From Lepisosteus oculatus (taxonomy: Eukaryota > Chordata > Actinopteri > Semionotiformes > Lepisosteidae), in NCBI RefSeq assembly GCF_040954835.1, contig NC_090723.1, positions 6,768,001-6,832,000 of the forward strand: a stretch of DNA of 64,000 nucleotides. Direction: 5' to 3'. The position numbers were made by a program, and so were the translations under genes. Of this stretch, positions 11,286 through 24,885 are shown in pieces. The first letter of the stretch is position 1; every line of letters begins with the position of its first letter. A model generated the notes under the pieces. It had not been told where the DNA came from, ran no database searches, and worked only from the letters and a program-made list of their open reading frames with translations.

Positions 11286-12420
11286 TTAAATTCAGTTAAC
11301 CGCAAGAAGTGCCCTTACAATGGCAGTAGCTAGTTTTGGTGAGATAATGGTCAAGCTGCAGTTGAGCGTGTGTTTGGTTTTGGACACCCTGGATAACCTG
11401 TTTTGATGAAAAAGTGAAGTGAGTCTCTTCTTTTATACAGTATGTTCAGATCAGCATTTTTAAGAATAAATACTGTAAATTGATTTCAGAGATCATGAAA
11501 AAATGTTAGAAAAATAACAGCGCATGTACAGTGAACCCAAATACTTTGAGAGGTTTTCTCCACAATCTAACACTGTACAATTCATATATGTGAATTAGTA
11601 TTTTTGTCTGATATTGGCATCCTACATTGCCCAATTGTTGGTTGCTGCTGGTAAAAGTTCTCACTTTGCACCACAATTCTCTGCTTTATTCCTTCAAAGC
11701 ACAGCTCATGCCCTTAACAGCAAACACCAAGGTGCAATGCACATCAACCCTGTTGTCACAGACTTCCTCATTAGCAACATGATGAGAACACATTGGATCA
11801 GTCAACAGCTAGGACTGAACACTGTAACACACTACCTTTGCAGATAGTTCTACGGTTGTGCAACACGTTTGTCTTTAGCTGTTTGTTCTGAGCATTGTTA
11901 ATTTGCATAGCAGGTCCTTATATCCAAGGCAACTTCACAGAATCACAGTCTGACCAATGAAAAATCAAAGATTTTCAGGGGTCCTGCAACTATAACTGAG
12001 TGCAGTAAGTAGAGTGAAGCAGTAAATGAGCTATACTGTAGCCTTTTGAAATTAGAAATACAGTGTGGAGTACAGAGTGACTTTTATGTATAACGGATGA
12101 AAACAAAATATTATGATTCAATAAATGCATGAATTTCCCTAAGTTTGACAAGCAGCGCATTTCAGGTGTTTTTAAGAGAAAGAAGTTGCTGGGGATGTGA
12201 ATATTAATAAACTCTGCCCATTTTTGCAGTGTTTGTCACTATGACCTCACTAACTTTGACCAGACAGACAGGCACACAGTATGAACAAATCTTACAAGGA
12301 TCACTGTCCAGGGTTCTGGTGGTTTTTAAGAGTAAGCAGCCATTGAAGAAAGATGCAGCATGTGCAGTGCAGAAGAATTGCTGGTTGAGAAGGAGTAGTA
12401 GTCACAGGTGCAGGTGTCAG

Positions 12421-12448
12421 TAATATTACATGACGTCATGTAATATTA
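12421..12448. promoter_or_regulatory. 28-bp perfect palindrome centred on a CRE
   Basis: All 28 bases equal their own reverse complement with no spacer. The centre (12431-12438) is the full cAMP-response element TGACGTCA, inside ATGACGTCAT, a high-affinity ATF/CREB/AP-1-type bZIP site. The outer arms continue as TTACA and AATATTA. It lies in wnt3 intron 1. A bZIP-bound enhancer is an inference; the symmetry is seen directly. Confidence 0.6.
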
Positions 12449-13091
12449 TTGATTACATGAGTTAGCAATTTTGCTTTAGTGTTTTCAAGTTATACACCAT
12501 TCACCACATATTGTGTGTATCCACTATGCTGGATTTTTCTGGTGTTGCTTTTTAAGTTCAATTTGTTTATTGGATTTTCAAGGAAAACAAAAGACTATTG
12601 CATAGTACCAAATGCAATAATAATCAACTGTGAACCGTCGTCGTAGTATGGCAGACTTGGTACCTAAACAAACTGGGTGACGGTGCTGTTTCTCATCTCT
12701 CTTGCTGCTGCTGGTGGTGTTTCCTGTCTGACCGGCACTGTCTTGGCACGGCACCTCTCTGTGTCGGCCCTGATGTTGACGTGATAATGGGATCACAGAT
12801 CCCGTCAAGGAGAGGGCCGCTGCAACCAGACCCTCGCGAAGCTGGCAGCCGGATAGCTGCTAGAGGCCATTAGAAGCAGAACAATCAGCCCACATCAGGC
12901 TTTACCGCAGTTCAGGGTGACATCAACCCCTCCAGGGTGCAACATTATCAGAGGGCTTTCTCCTGTGCTACGTGCATCAGCATCCTCTGCTTGTCAAGAA
13001 ATCTGCTCAGATCAGAAGAGCACGGAGTTGCACAAAAAAGAAAGAAAATGCCCCAAGAAAGTTAGGAGCGAGGTATTGTGAAGATACTTAC

Positions 13092-13318
13092 GAGTCGGGG
13101 CTTTTTGATCTCCGCTCACAAGGTTCATCTTCACACCAGCCCAGAGCGGGCCTGGTTCTGCACCAGACTAGGGACCTGGGGAATCTGGGGCACCGCGCCG
13201 GGGCTGTATAGTTCCGGCACAGTTTCAAGAATCGCGGACGAAAAGTGATACAAATCGGCATTCTGAGAACGGCAGTGATGGTCACGACCAGACAGAGATG
13301 AGCAGTCGCCTGTTGCAT
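13092..13318 (-). other. Exon-like segment: possible alternative first coding exon of wnt3
   Basis: On the minus strand an open frame starting at ATG 13318-13316 encodes 75 residues and ends in a strong splice donor, GACTC|GTAAGTATC, with the exon end at 13092. The exon ends in phase 2, the same as wnt3 exon 1, so it would join in frame to exon 2 (TC|G, Ser). The N-terminus, MQQATAHLCLVVTITAVL, has a short hydrophobic core like a weak signal peptide. The rest is basic and cysteine-containing and matches nothing I know. Frame and phase agreement could be chance. No promoter was identified. Confidence 0.22.
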
Positions 13319-14099
13319 CTGTTGACTTGTCTTTGACAGATAGTTGCTCTTGCCAGAGACTCTGCTTTTGAGCAGCGGCCGATGGCCTCTTTTCCCCCTG
13401 CCCTTCTCTTCCGGGGTGCGCTGTACCCTTCCTCTGGCTGAAGGACGGCCCCAGTAGCGTTGTAGCAGGATGGGCTCAGCCCAGTGCATCTGAATGAAAC
13501 GCTTCAAGTTGGCAAACCTGTCTTGACTTACCCTGCAAATTATACCCCAGCAACAAAATATAAAGTCGCTAGAGTGCACACTTTCTTGTCATCCACACTA
13601 CTCCCTTTGTATTCATGCTTGTTAAACAAGGTTATCAGTCTGGTATTGATTGAGACCTTTTGGCTGCTGTAAATGACAGCTGGGCACAGTCGCGTAATGC
13701 CCTGGCACATGGTGGTCTGCGCTGTGACGGAATGGCGCACGGTGGCGTTATGCAGTTGGCTGGCCGAACCGCTGGTTTTGGTTTTGTTTCCCAACCTCGG
13801 TCTACTGGGCGAGCTGTTCCCGTTCACTCACGGCAACACAGGGCGAGTGTACCTGACAGCTCAGTGGAGGGCTGCTTGTCTGCTTGAGTCGGTTGTTCTA
13901 ACCATACGGTGGTTTTCCTGCGGGCTAGCTGTGTTTACAATCCATTTTAATGCAAAATACATTTCAGAATCCTTTATAACACATAACAGGCAAATAAGAG
14001 CACATGATGACCCTAGCCCCACCTCTAACCCTACCATGACACATACTTTGACTTCTGTAGCAAATGCTTTATTAATTGACTGTAAATGCTGTTATAGCT

Positions 14100-14375
14100 T
14101 CATTAAACACAGCCTCTGTGACGCTGCTGTACTGTCTACCTTAGAACACCAGTGGTCCAGTATAGTGGATTTCTATGCAGATCTTATAAGTGTTATTGCA
14201 TTGGAAGTGCATTTAAAGCAAAAAACAGGAGCTCATAGGCTTAAGGGAGTGTGGAACAAGCTACCCAGCCATGTTGTTAAAGCCGATACCCTGGCTTCTT
14301 TCATGAAACAGCTGGATGAGATCCCTGGATTAACTAACTGCTGACCACGCAACGGGCCGAATGCCCGCTCTTGCT
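14100..14375 (+). mobile_element. Non-LTR retrotransposon 3' end
   Basis: It encodes GVWNKLPSHVVKADTLASF and FMKQLDEI, then a 3' tail with CGGGCCGAATG. The same ending recurs near 20640, 37960 and 63540. It is a short, 5'-truncated copy. Confidence 0.6.
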
Positions 14376-15899
14376 TCGCGGCCTCGATTCTTCTGTTCTG
14401 AATTGAGTGGATCTTTTAACCCGCTGCACACACGTGACGTCCAGCTGCACAGCTGAACAGGAGCGGTCACTGCTGTGACCTCTGGTTCCGGCCGCTGCCC
14501 ACCTGGACAGGTGTGGAAAGACACCGACGGTGAAGCAGGTACAGCATGGACGTGTGGGGGGAAAAGAGGAGAGAGAGGAGGCAGAAGCCCTCTCTCGTCT
14601 GCCTTTCCCACGGTGCCGTGCGTGCATTGAACACACCTGTAGAGTGCAGTCGTTCCTGGCAGCTGCTCTGGTTGAAACCCCTTTTGTGCCGATACGGTCA
14701 CAGAATGTCCCCAAGTTCAAGTTGCAGTGCAGCATCTCCCCAGTATTAAGAAGCCTCAGTGAAAAGAACAGGGGACAGGAGGGCTGGAAAAATACCCAAA
14801 GCCCACAGGAGATGCACAGCATGCATCCTCAGAGTATTTGGGTTTGAGGGAGCGCTTGCCTTCCTGAAGACAGGGAAGAGAGTTATAGACCGCACCCCTA
14901 TCCATTGACCCTGACATCTTGAGAACGTTACATCTTCGTCTCTTATCTACAATCATGTGGTTCTGTCTCCCCATGTCTTCCCATTCCCATCTCATCCTTC
15001 TTTATCAGCACACAGGGCATGTGAGCCTGTGAACTTTGTTTACAAAAAGTCATCGTAAACTTTGTTGACTTCATTCACACTCTCTGATCTCCTGTGAGGA
15101 AGGTTCCAAGTTTACAGTCTTATCATCGCTGACCCCACATTGGAAATACAGCATGTGCTCTTTGTATGCCAGGTTGCTGTTCAAACGCTCAGAGAGTGCA
15201 AAATCGGTATTCATCAGTTATGTTTTAACCCGTTTGAACACCAGTTTACCATTTTTTCAAATCTGTTGTGCATTGAAAAGCAAGGCTGCCCAAATAAGAA
15301 GACAATCCTATAGAATTCCCCCCAACTCCTAGGACAAGAGTTGTGGGTCAGAGAAAGACGAATCAATGTGCCACTTCATCCTAAGACACTGCTGTTGGGG
15401 AGGGTCTCCTGTTCAGTTTGCTCTGTTATAGTCTTGACAGCGCCTTAGAAACAACCATGACGATCAAAATGCTGTGATTCAGTTCCTAGGAATTTGAAAG
15501 TTAAAGGGTTATGTTTTTTTTCATCCATATACTGTACGTAATTTCTCAGGCTCTGATTGTTTGACACCTGTGATCAGCTCGTCAGTGAAGAGCTGTGGGA
15601 AACTTAGGGAGTTTTCCAGGTTTGTGAGCAACGGAGAGAATCACAGAAGTGTGCACCTCTTGTGGTGTGCCAGTACAGTATATATAATAGTAAAAATACT
15701 GAGGCATTGATGGAGTATTGTAATGCAAGTGACCCTGGGGATTTAAATGTTTCTTTTAAGATGATTGCATTTATTTCAGTTCGAGAGATTTCTGCTGTTA
15801 TTGCTTGGATTCATGCTCTTCTCTCCCAGCTGGGTGAGGGGATACTAGTTGCTTTCTTTTGTATTTTTACTAAATGGTCTGCTGCAACTCTCTGGAGTC

Positions 15900-16340
15900 A
15901 AATATGTACTTAGCTTGTTGCTATATTCCACCCCCATTGTCCTAAACTATAGCACAAGGTCATCATACGCCAGTCTTAGTATCTCTGGCTCACTGTGGAG
16001 TTCAGAGTCGTGCCTTGAATTCTGTCCCTAAGATTAAAGACTGCTGTGTACCCCAAAAAACGTAAAGACAGTTCTTTAAGGATCTTGCATTCTGCTGTGT
16101 TGCATCTAGATTGAAGAATGATCTTCCGAAGGACTTGAGGGCGAGGACACTTGGCGCTTCTAAAATTAAATTCAAAACCTAATTTCCTATCACACTCTTC
16201 CTGTTTGAACTCTTTACTATTGTTATGTGCATGTGTTCATGCCTTCATATGGCTTGTAACCTCTTTTATCTGTTTTTATAAAGCTCGATGGGTTGAAAGG
16301 CTTCCTCCTGTGTATAGCCTTTTTCGTGTTCTTTTATGAA
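15900..16340 (+). mobile_element. Degenerate non-LTR retrotransposon fragment
   Basis: One frame around 16108-16175 reads RLKNDLPKDLRARTLGASK, similar to the C-terminus of LINE reverse transcriptases. Upstream frames are broken. The far end has GAAAGGCTTCCTCCTGTGTA, like the 3' tails of this kind of element. Confidence 0.4.
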
Positions 16341-19300
16341 ATGGATATCACCTTATCACAGCACACTTGCCCAAGGTCGCCCGCTCCCAGGCACATGCAG
16401 ACCAGCAGAGAGCATGGCTGAGCTCCGGCACTCCACCTCTAATCCCAGCCTCTTGAAGTAGCCCAGGTGCGTGTGCGTGTGTGTGAGGTAAGGGGGTGGG
16501 GGGCCTGTTTTACAGTATCAAGAGTGGAGGGAGAGAGATGAGTGGGATTAGTGTGCACACCAGCCTGTCAAAAGTCATTCCTTCTGTGCTTTGCTCCTGG
16601 GGCGCTGTCTGAAGCCGAGTGGAAGGAAGGGGGAGGGAGATGGGGGGGGAACCTGGAGTGTGTGTGTTGTTACATGTAGAGTGATGTCCCCTTTGTTAGA
16701 GCCAGGTTTTCCAGTAAAGGTTATAGCCTTCATTACTTGTGCTTCTTCATTTCTATACTGATAACTTCACGACAAAACTGGCCACGGGTTGGCGGTTCCG
16801 CTACCTCCTGCGTGTGTGCCGTGCCCGGGTGGGCCTGCAGTTTCATTTTCAACGTGGATGCAAATGTTTGCAAATCGCCTGCTCGCAACACATGCGGAAG
16901 GGGGCAAATGACCTGACTCCCGCAAGCGTGCAGTTCTGCTTCGTGCTCTGGGCACTGAAGCACAGGGAATTTTTTGTACACTTCCCAATACTGGTAGGAC
17001 AGATACGTCTGCTCTTACTGCTTTGCGAACGCACTTTTTTACCAAAAGTTAACGTTGTTGCCGAGAGACATTTTCGCCAGTGGGAATGAAGATGGGGCCA
17101 AACGATGACACAGTACATGGCTCATACATTCTCCTTTTACTGCTTCCTTCCTGTTCCCTCTGAATCCTGTCTGTATTCCCAACAGCGTCCCCTAGTTGGT
17201 TCTAAAGCAAATCACATACGAAGTAAACGCCACACCCTCCCAGTGCATCCACAGCATTTATCCCTGCTCCTTCACAGACAGAGCAGTGAAAGGTTGTTGG
17301 TCCACAACCCTGGTGCAGCACCACTGTTGCAACCTTGAGCTGGGAACTTCACTCCTTTTGTCTCAGTAAAATACCCAGCTATATAAACAAGTACAAATGT
17401 TCGCCAAGCAAATTATGACTTACGAGCCAATATGACCACCAGCCACCACACAGGACAACTAACTATTAAAAATGAAGCCATACTGGTGACAAATGTCATG
17501 CAACATTTTGCAGAACAAAAAAGATGTGGAGCAAGACATCTTTCCAATAAGGCTCGTCCCACTAATAGAATCCCTCATCACAGTGGCCCTATTGGAGCTC
17601 GAACTCTTCTGCTCTGAAAAGGATATGTAACTCTGGGGATCGTTAAATTGGCATCTTAAAAAGCTTTCCATGGTGCTTAAGAACTCCATTGCGTTGTTCT
17701 CTTATTGGGATTAAAAAAAAGTTAGCACCCTGTTTTGTGTCCTAGGGAAATCGTTACATTATCCTCTTTTGTGACAGCTGTGCTAACGGGAGTAAACTTC
17801 GCTTTGCTCTGGGGATTTTGATCAATTTAATGTCACTGGTGCTTTCCAGAATTATAAACTCTGATCATCATCAAACTGATTTGGCATAGAGGTAAAAAAG
17901 TGTTGTTTTAACAATCTGATTAAATTCCTTTCTGGGTGAGTCGTGGTGTTTTGATACTTAAATGTATTATTTTTTATTTTGCAGTATTTCATTTCCTGCG
18001 TTTGGGGAAATTGTGTGGTTGAAGATAAGGCTTGGGTGTTTTTGAATGTGCCCAGTATCTTTGGTTTGGCAGGTCAGTGCACAGTTACATGTGCTGGAGG
18101 CATGATATAAAGGCTTGAAAAATAACTTACAGTATCTTGAGATTCTTGTGCTAATATTGAATCCTGTAATTCTTTTGAACAATGTTAAAAACAAGGATCT
18201 TGTCACCTTGTCTTCCAGTGCAGAACCATCAAATATCAACTTTGCCACAATTCTAAAGTTAGTGCCACAATCAATGCATTTTCAATACTGATGTAAGTGA
18301 CTGTAATATTCACTCTTTGCTTGATAAGACACATCATAGCACCCATAGGTTTTCATTCTTCCTGAGGTTCTGATGCAATAATAGGTTAAATCATTGACCT
18401 ATCTCCTGTTTCCATCTTTTGAGTCAGTGAGGAGTTTGAGATCCTTTAAAACTTGATCAAGATCCTAGAGAACCGGTGCTGTGCTCAAGGAGGACACTAG
18501 AGGGAGCACGTGAGGAAATCGTAGAGGCTCTGCTATTGCAGAAACAGCTCTGACACTAGCAGTAGCAGCACTCAACAAACAGTGCGTTAATCCTGTGTTT
18601 GCTTCCTTTAAAACCCCTGCTTTAATTGAGTCTTGTGTTTCTGCTTAATTAGGCTGTGTCATCAAAACCTTGCAGTTTTTCCCACCACTAAAAGAACTGT
18701 TGTGGGATTGTAGAGTAATGCATACATACAGTAACGTGACTGGGACATGCAAGTTAAAATATATAGGTTTTGAATACATATTCGAATATCTTGCTGTAGC
18801 ACTTTCTTTGCTGCATACATAATTTGGTGAGTTGGTGACCTAAGATCTTCTACGTTGTACCGTGAGAGAATTAAATGCTTCCACAGTCCTGCAGCCTTTA
18901 TAGAGCAGATGAGCAGAGATCTGGAAGGTTTAACGCCTCCCAATTAAGCAACTGATTGATCCAGTTAAATCATTCCAAACTGAGCTCCAGAACCGGAGCT
19001 TCAAACCCTTGTGCTACCACTCTGTACCACATCAGTTATGCCACTGCAGCAATTTTCATCTTCCTGTGAGACACGCTGCACTTGCTGAAAAGAACTGCAA
19101 CAAAAGCCTCATTGAAAGCACTGGCATCCATGATTAAAGTTTTAAAAGATTAAATTATTATTTGGTCATCAGTGAAATGACCGTCAGCCCTTTAAAACTC
19201 CTGTACTTGCTTGCTTGCTCCATCAGGGAGACTCAGACCAGCAGTAGGTTTCAGTTTACGAGGTGGAGAGCTCACAGCGCAGCGTACTGGTCATTCAGCC

Positions 19301-20559
19301 CCGTGGACCAGGCCTTCTGTCCAGTGTCCTGGCCCAGCTGTGGCAATCCAGTCAGCTTGTAAGGCTTTCCTGAACCCTCCCTCCACCCCCTTTTTTCTGT
19401 AGCGTACACAGCGTTCCCCAATAGCTGGTCTGCAGTGTTTCAAGCCTGTCCCTTGCAAATGGGTCCAGAACTTAATTTTTCTTAACGAAGTGACAGAATA
19501 GGTTGCTTTACATGAACGGCAAGAGAGCAGCTATTTCGCAGGACGGGGAGGATGGCGAGTTGTGTGATAGGCAGTCTCCCTGCAGATCCACCTGGCTCTT
19601 GACCTGCACTTTCGACCCCAGACCTCCACCCACTTTACGGCCAGGGTGCAGCCTTGTAGCTCTAATTACAGGGGCTCTTCATTGGGAACATGGCTGGGGG
19701 GCAGACACTCACCCAGCTGAGGGGGGAGGAAAGAGGTCATCTATGTTCTTGCCATTCCTCTGACCGGCCATGATTACCGCCGCGAAGTCCTTCGGCGGTG
19801 GTGCTGTACACCGTCCTGCATGCCATGCCCTGAGATGTGCTTGAGCTGGCTGTTGTGGTGGCACAGCGCGGGTGGCCGTACAAGAGTTGCAGGCGCCCAG
19901 TTGTTCCCCGGATGGTGGTGCCAGACACCAGGTGTAAAAGTTTTCAACTTCCACAAACACCCCGTTCTCGTACGGGTGGGTTTTAGGACCTTACAGCTCC
20001 GGACAGCAATGATTCCAGCCAGAGCCAGAGAGAGAATGGACAGTCTTTCACTCTAAATGTGATATACAGTATATACGCTGTGCATAGCATCGGTCTGCTG
20101 TCCTAGATTCCCTCTCTCCTTCCCTTATAAATTAAATCCCTTCTTGTCAATCAGACATCTCTTACCATGTCGGAGGAACGTCTGCACTCTTTCTCTCATT
20201 CCAGTCTCCGCTACTGTAATGCTGTCTCTCATGCCGGCCAGCGCTTTCTGTGATGTAAGACCACTGTCCTCCAGCCTAGCCTCAACCTGATAAACTGTCT
20301 TAAAACCCCTCCAGTTTCAGAAATTGCATTTGACGTAAAGAAACTTCAGGATACTTTCTTATATTCAGGTAGATGCATTTCTTCAAGGATGTTAAGTCAG
20401 ATAGTAGATTGTGTGATGAAATGGAAAGAGCATTTCACCCTATAAAAGGGAATAAAGGTTGTAGCTAAGAAGCAGTTTTCTATTGCTTAATACCGACGCA
20501 ACCACACACAATTTTTAGAACTGTTGTAGGACCAACTCTAACACATAACTGGAAATGCC

Positions 20560-20720
20560 TGGAAATGAGTAAGCTATATAGGAACTTAGGTTTTACAGAT
20601 TCAGAAAAACACAACAGAACAATCTTTACACAGAGAGTGGTGAGGGTCTGGAGCAAACGCTTTCGTCATACAGTTGAGGTTACACCACGTGAAATTCTTT
20701 AAGAGATTTCACAGTTCATC
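20560..20720 (+). mobile_element. Non-LTR retrotransposon 3' fragment
   Basis: It has CTTTACACAGAGAGTGGTGA followed by GGGTCTGGAGCAAAC, encoding IFTQRVVRVWSK, which matches the segment just upstream of the WNKLPSHVV block in the copies at 14100 and 37925. Confidence 0.5.
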
Positions 20721-21879
20721 ACTTTTACAACTGTTGCAGTTGAGTTCACACTTACAGTACAGCTGCGTGGATCTCTGTTATTCCTAGACAAACAGCACTT
20801 GTCTTACTTTTTTCCTTTGCTGTGAGCAAATGGAGTGGGATTTTTCTGTGGTGCTTAGAATGCCGAAATCCTTTCTCTCTTTTTATTTTTTTTTGTTGTG
20901 TTCTGTGAAGTCTTAAGTTGCAGTCCAATGGCTTTGGGCAGATCAGATAAAAAGTGACAGGACTCCTGAAAAATGTTCAAACCTGTTTTTTTTTTCTCCT
21001 TTCCAATGAAGACATTGAGATGGGAGGGAGATCCCCTCCAGTCAGATCAGAGAGCGGAGGTGTGCACTGGTGAATCTTGCTGCCAGGAAGCCAATTGGCA
21101 AATAAAACTCGCTGTGAAATCTGCTGTTGATCATAGGAACGCTGGTGTTTGTCCCTCATGTGTAAAGCCTGCCTGCCTGCTGAGCACATCTCTTACGTTA
21201 AACCAGTGGAGGAATCGGTATTTTGTTTTTAGCCCCGTTTTAAAGTCAGATTTCCTTGGTGTTTTCTGATATTGTGGGATTTCGTGTTCAGCAAATGTCT
21301 GGTCAGTTCCACAGGAATGTCTAACGCTCCTTTTCCTGACCCTTAGTCTGCTTCTCACTTTGGGGTCAAAGGTTACAGGACCATATCCGACTTGCAGCGG
21401 AACCTGGACTTCCCCTCCCCGTTAGTGTACCAGGAAGAGAATCGAACAGGAAGGAAGTGGATTGGGAAGTGGGAATCTGTACGTATGCAGCAGCTTTAAC
21501 ATATTGATCCATGAATGATTCCAGCAGAGCCAAGTTCATATTCGAGCTGAGCGGAAAGCAGTAGTTTTCCCACACATGGGGTTTTCTTCTATAGAACCTG
21601 TGTGGCCTCTTACATAATGCGCTACATGTTTTACAACGTGTTTTCTTTTGAGCTTTCAGAATAAGATTGTCAGTCCAGCGTTTGCAACAACAAACAGCTC
21701 GAGAGCAAAACTGGCTCATGGGCAGCATGTGGACTGCAAAGAGAAGCCATTTCTCTACACAGTGAGTTGCAGGTGTTTGGACCAAACCATCCAGCTGTTA
21801 TCAAACCCTGTTATTACCTTATATGTCAGATGCTGTTACCCAAAGCTACCTGCAGGGAATACAGTTGTTTCTTTCTAAT

Positions 21880-21990
21880 ACATACGAACTTTGTCAGAGT
21901 AAACAAGTACCTTGCCAAAGGTCACAATGGCACGGCCCTACGTGGGATTTGAACCCAGGACCCTCTGTTCAGGAGTGCACAGCCAGTGCT
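21880..21990 (-). repeat. Possible tRNA-derived SINE fragment
   Basis: The minus strand carries a B-box-like GGGTTCAAATCCCACG next to CTGTGCACTCCTGAACAGAG. No clear A box or cloverleaf was found, so a tRNA-like origin is only suggested. Confidence 0.3.
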
Positions 21991-24724
21991 CATAAAACCT
22001 TGATGAGATTTTTGAATCTATTAGCTCCAAGCTGCCAATTGAACTGAGGCTCTTCTTCTCTGTAATCTTTCTGATGTTGTCATATCATCCAAACTAACCA
22101 GTGTGGTTTCAGCTGTATCTTATATAAACTGCCAGTACTTTAACCCAGGGCGCCAATATTACACTTGGCTAATGGCTTGGCTATTTTCTCCCCTTCAATA
22201 ATGGGATTGTGTGATGAATCATAGTGATGTAATTGTAGTAATCGTTACATTCAAAAATCGGACAGATTAGGAAGTGTGGCTAGTCCCAAATTAGCATGTG
22301 CAGAAAGAAGGTTTGGTCTGCTCCTTTAATTCACATGTCAGCAAATATTGCATCATTTCAGTGGACTGCAGTTCATACTAAAAGTAATTACAAGGCACAA
22401 GCAGACAGAAAGGACTGCTCAGAAACAATTGATGAAATGATGATTAATCTTGGAGTCACAATAGTGATCACATCCCTTAGGACAGCTCCTGTGGTGTTAC
22501 AAAGCTCTTACCTCAAGAAAGTTTATTTTTCTTAAATTTGCTATAGTATATCCATATGTTTACCAAATTCTTACAATAGTATTTCTGTGGTTTTTTCTCA
22601 TATGCTTTACAACACTATAGGAATGCTGTTCTGCACTGTGTGTTACTGTATTTCACTGGTACAGGGGAAGTGCAGGGGAAGTCGCAGCAGGATTGCAGTA
22701 AAACCAAGGTGTAAATGCAGGAATAGTGGGGTTAATCACCCAAGATAAACATGCATAAAGTATTAAGTGACTTTAATCTACAGTACATCTTTAATAATCC
22801 GTATGTAAGACTTTCCAACAGTGCTGTGTGTTCTTCCACAACCGTTATCAGTGTGGTATTTTTTACTTCACGGCTGGGAGCTGGCAAAAACTCTCAAAAC
22901 AAAACATTCAAGCTCCTGTTTTTTTATTGGACTGTAAAAGTGCACTTTGTCTTTTTCCCTGCTAGCAATGCGCTGAAGGTATAAAATTCATTAAATTTGC
23001 TTCCTTTAACCCGCCTTTGTTTCTCTGTCACCTCCTCAGCCTGGAGATAAGCCTTCTTTTTTTCTCCTGAATTCTCTTAAGCCTCAACATCCTTGATCCG
23101 TTCACACACAATTCCGAAAGTGCGGATTTTCCCCCCCCGACGAGGATCATTAAAGCCATCCGATTTGGGAAGGTAGGGAGGTGGGGTGTCGCTGGCATTC
23201 CTGAGTCCTGGAGATCGTGGAGGTTATAGAATGCAATTCATTACCCCGAGCTGCTGGGATGGGAAGCCTGTGTCAAAATCCCTACACCGTTCTCCAGATG
23301 TGATCGGGGTCTCCCATTGGCTTTTACAATAGGGAAATAGCTACATCTTGAAGAATGGCCAACCCAGCCCCCCGCCAACTAATATCTGTTCTTCAATGAC
23401 CCATTTTCACCCTCTCTGACTCTAATTAAATTCTCCCTGCTCTTTTCTGAACAGGGGCCATAGACTTTATACCATCACTGTCCGGTACAGAGGGGTCACA
23501 AATACTCTGCTTCACCGCAGAGTGCCCTTATCGCATTTTAGAACAGTAACTGTGTGCATTTACATCTATTGATCCCCATTGCTTCATCACAGTAATGTGG
23601 AATTGGTAACTGCTCAGGAACTGTATTTTGTTATTTGTCCTTATTATTAGTTGTCTTTCTTCTCAGCAGATACGGGACAAAATTGTGCTGATCTCTGCAG
23701 ATTACAATGGAAAGCTTTAAGTTTACAGGCTTTTGTCTCTTAATTTTGCTCTTAATTTGCCTCACTTTCTCTTGCAATGACCCTCTCTGTTGATGTAATC
23801 ACATCAGTACCAGGTAGCAGGCCCAGTAGCTTGGAAGTCATTTGAAAATATTTTTTGTGTTTTAGATGATTATCATCTGTCGTGCATAAGCTTTAGCAGC
23901 AGGATCTAGGCATTTCGGCTTACTGGAAGGCTGTACCAGATGCTCAGTAACTGGCATGTCAGAGCCACGGTTCAAATCCACACATTTCCAAGTGAACCTT
24001 GCCTTTGCTTCTGTGCTGTGTTCAGTGGGAGTCTGGGTCTGTCTACTACACCTGGGAGATACAACAATCCTGCAGGTTGTTTTCTTGCAGAGAATGAGCG
24101 GTTATCATGTCAGGGGCTGGTTTTAGGCTTTTAGGCTTCTCCAGGGATGGAGAGAGATTATGAATTAGGTTTTGTTAATAGCAATGCAGTTTGCAGTGCC
24201 ACTGTGTTAAATGCACAGTGTGTAAAACTCAACTTCAAGCCTTGTTTAGGTGTGTCCATGCCGCTAAAACGCACCTCTTTGTCAGTCTAAGCACTGTATT
24301 TCTGCAGTGCTCTTTTACTGCTCGTGGAGTGAGAGTCGGCAATCTGTAGTCGCTCCTGTGGTCAGAGCCCAGGGAACGACAGAATGATACTGGGAATCAA
24401 GCAATAATTAGTCATGTAGTTGTTTTGTCAGTTCATGAAGAGACGGGCACCCTCTTTCAGTGCCTGTTGTGTTAATCGTCTTGCCGATGTGCCCTTTTCC
24501 CAAATATGGGAGATTTAGAGGGAAGAAAATGGAGGCTAACAGTGAAGAAAACCCGAAACCCTGGTTTGAAGTGAACTGGAAACTTAAGGTTTAAATAAAC
24601 TGCAAGCTCTTGAGACGTGTTGTAATTCTGTGGATTTGCCTTAACCGTGCAAGACCTGCTGAAAAGAAGGAGACTGCATCATTTTTATTATTATTATTAT
24701 TTTATATAACCAAAATTAAGCAGT

Positions 24725-24885
24725 CATTAATTATTAAACCTTATTATGTTAATCTCTGAGTAGATTGTGTCTTCATCTGAGATACTTTATCTTCATCCCT
24801 CAGAATCATTAATTATTAAACATTATTATGTTAATCTCTGAGTAGATTGTATCTTTATCTGCATCACTCAGAATTCCTGGGTATT
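24725..24885. repeat. Two-copy tandem duplication, period 82
   Basis: CATTAATTATTAAAC starts at 24725 and again at 24807. Both are followed by TTATTATGTTAATCTCTGAG and TAGATTGT. The copies differ by few substitutions and by an indel near the end of the second copy. Confidence 0.85.

Noticed and set aside
13673..14344. 223-codon plus-strand frame
   Set aside because: Only the last part (WNKLPSHVV...) is recognisable, as a retroelement 3' end; the rest has no family match.
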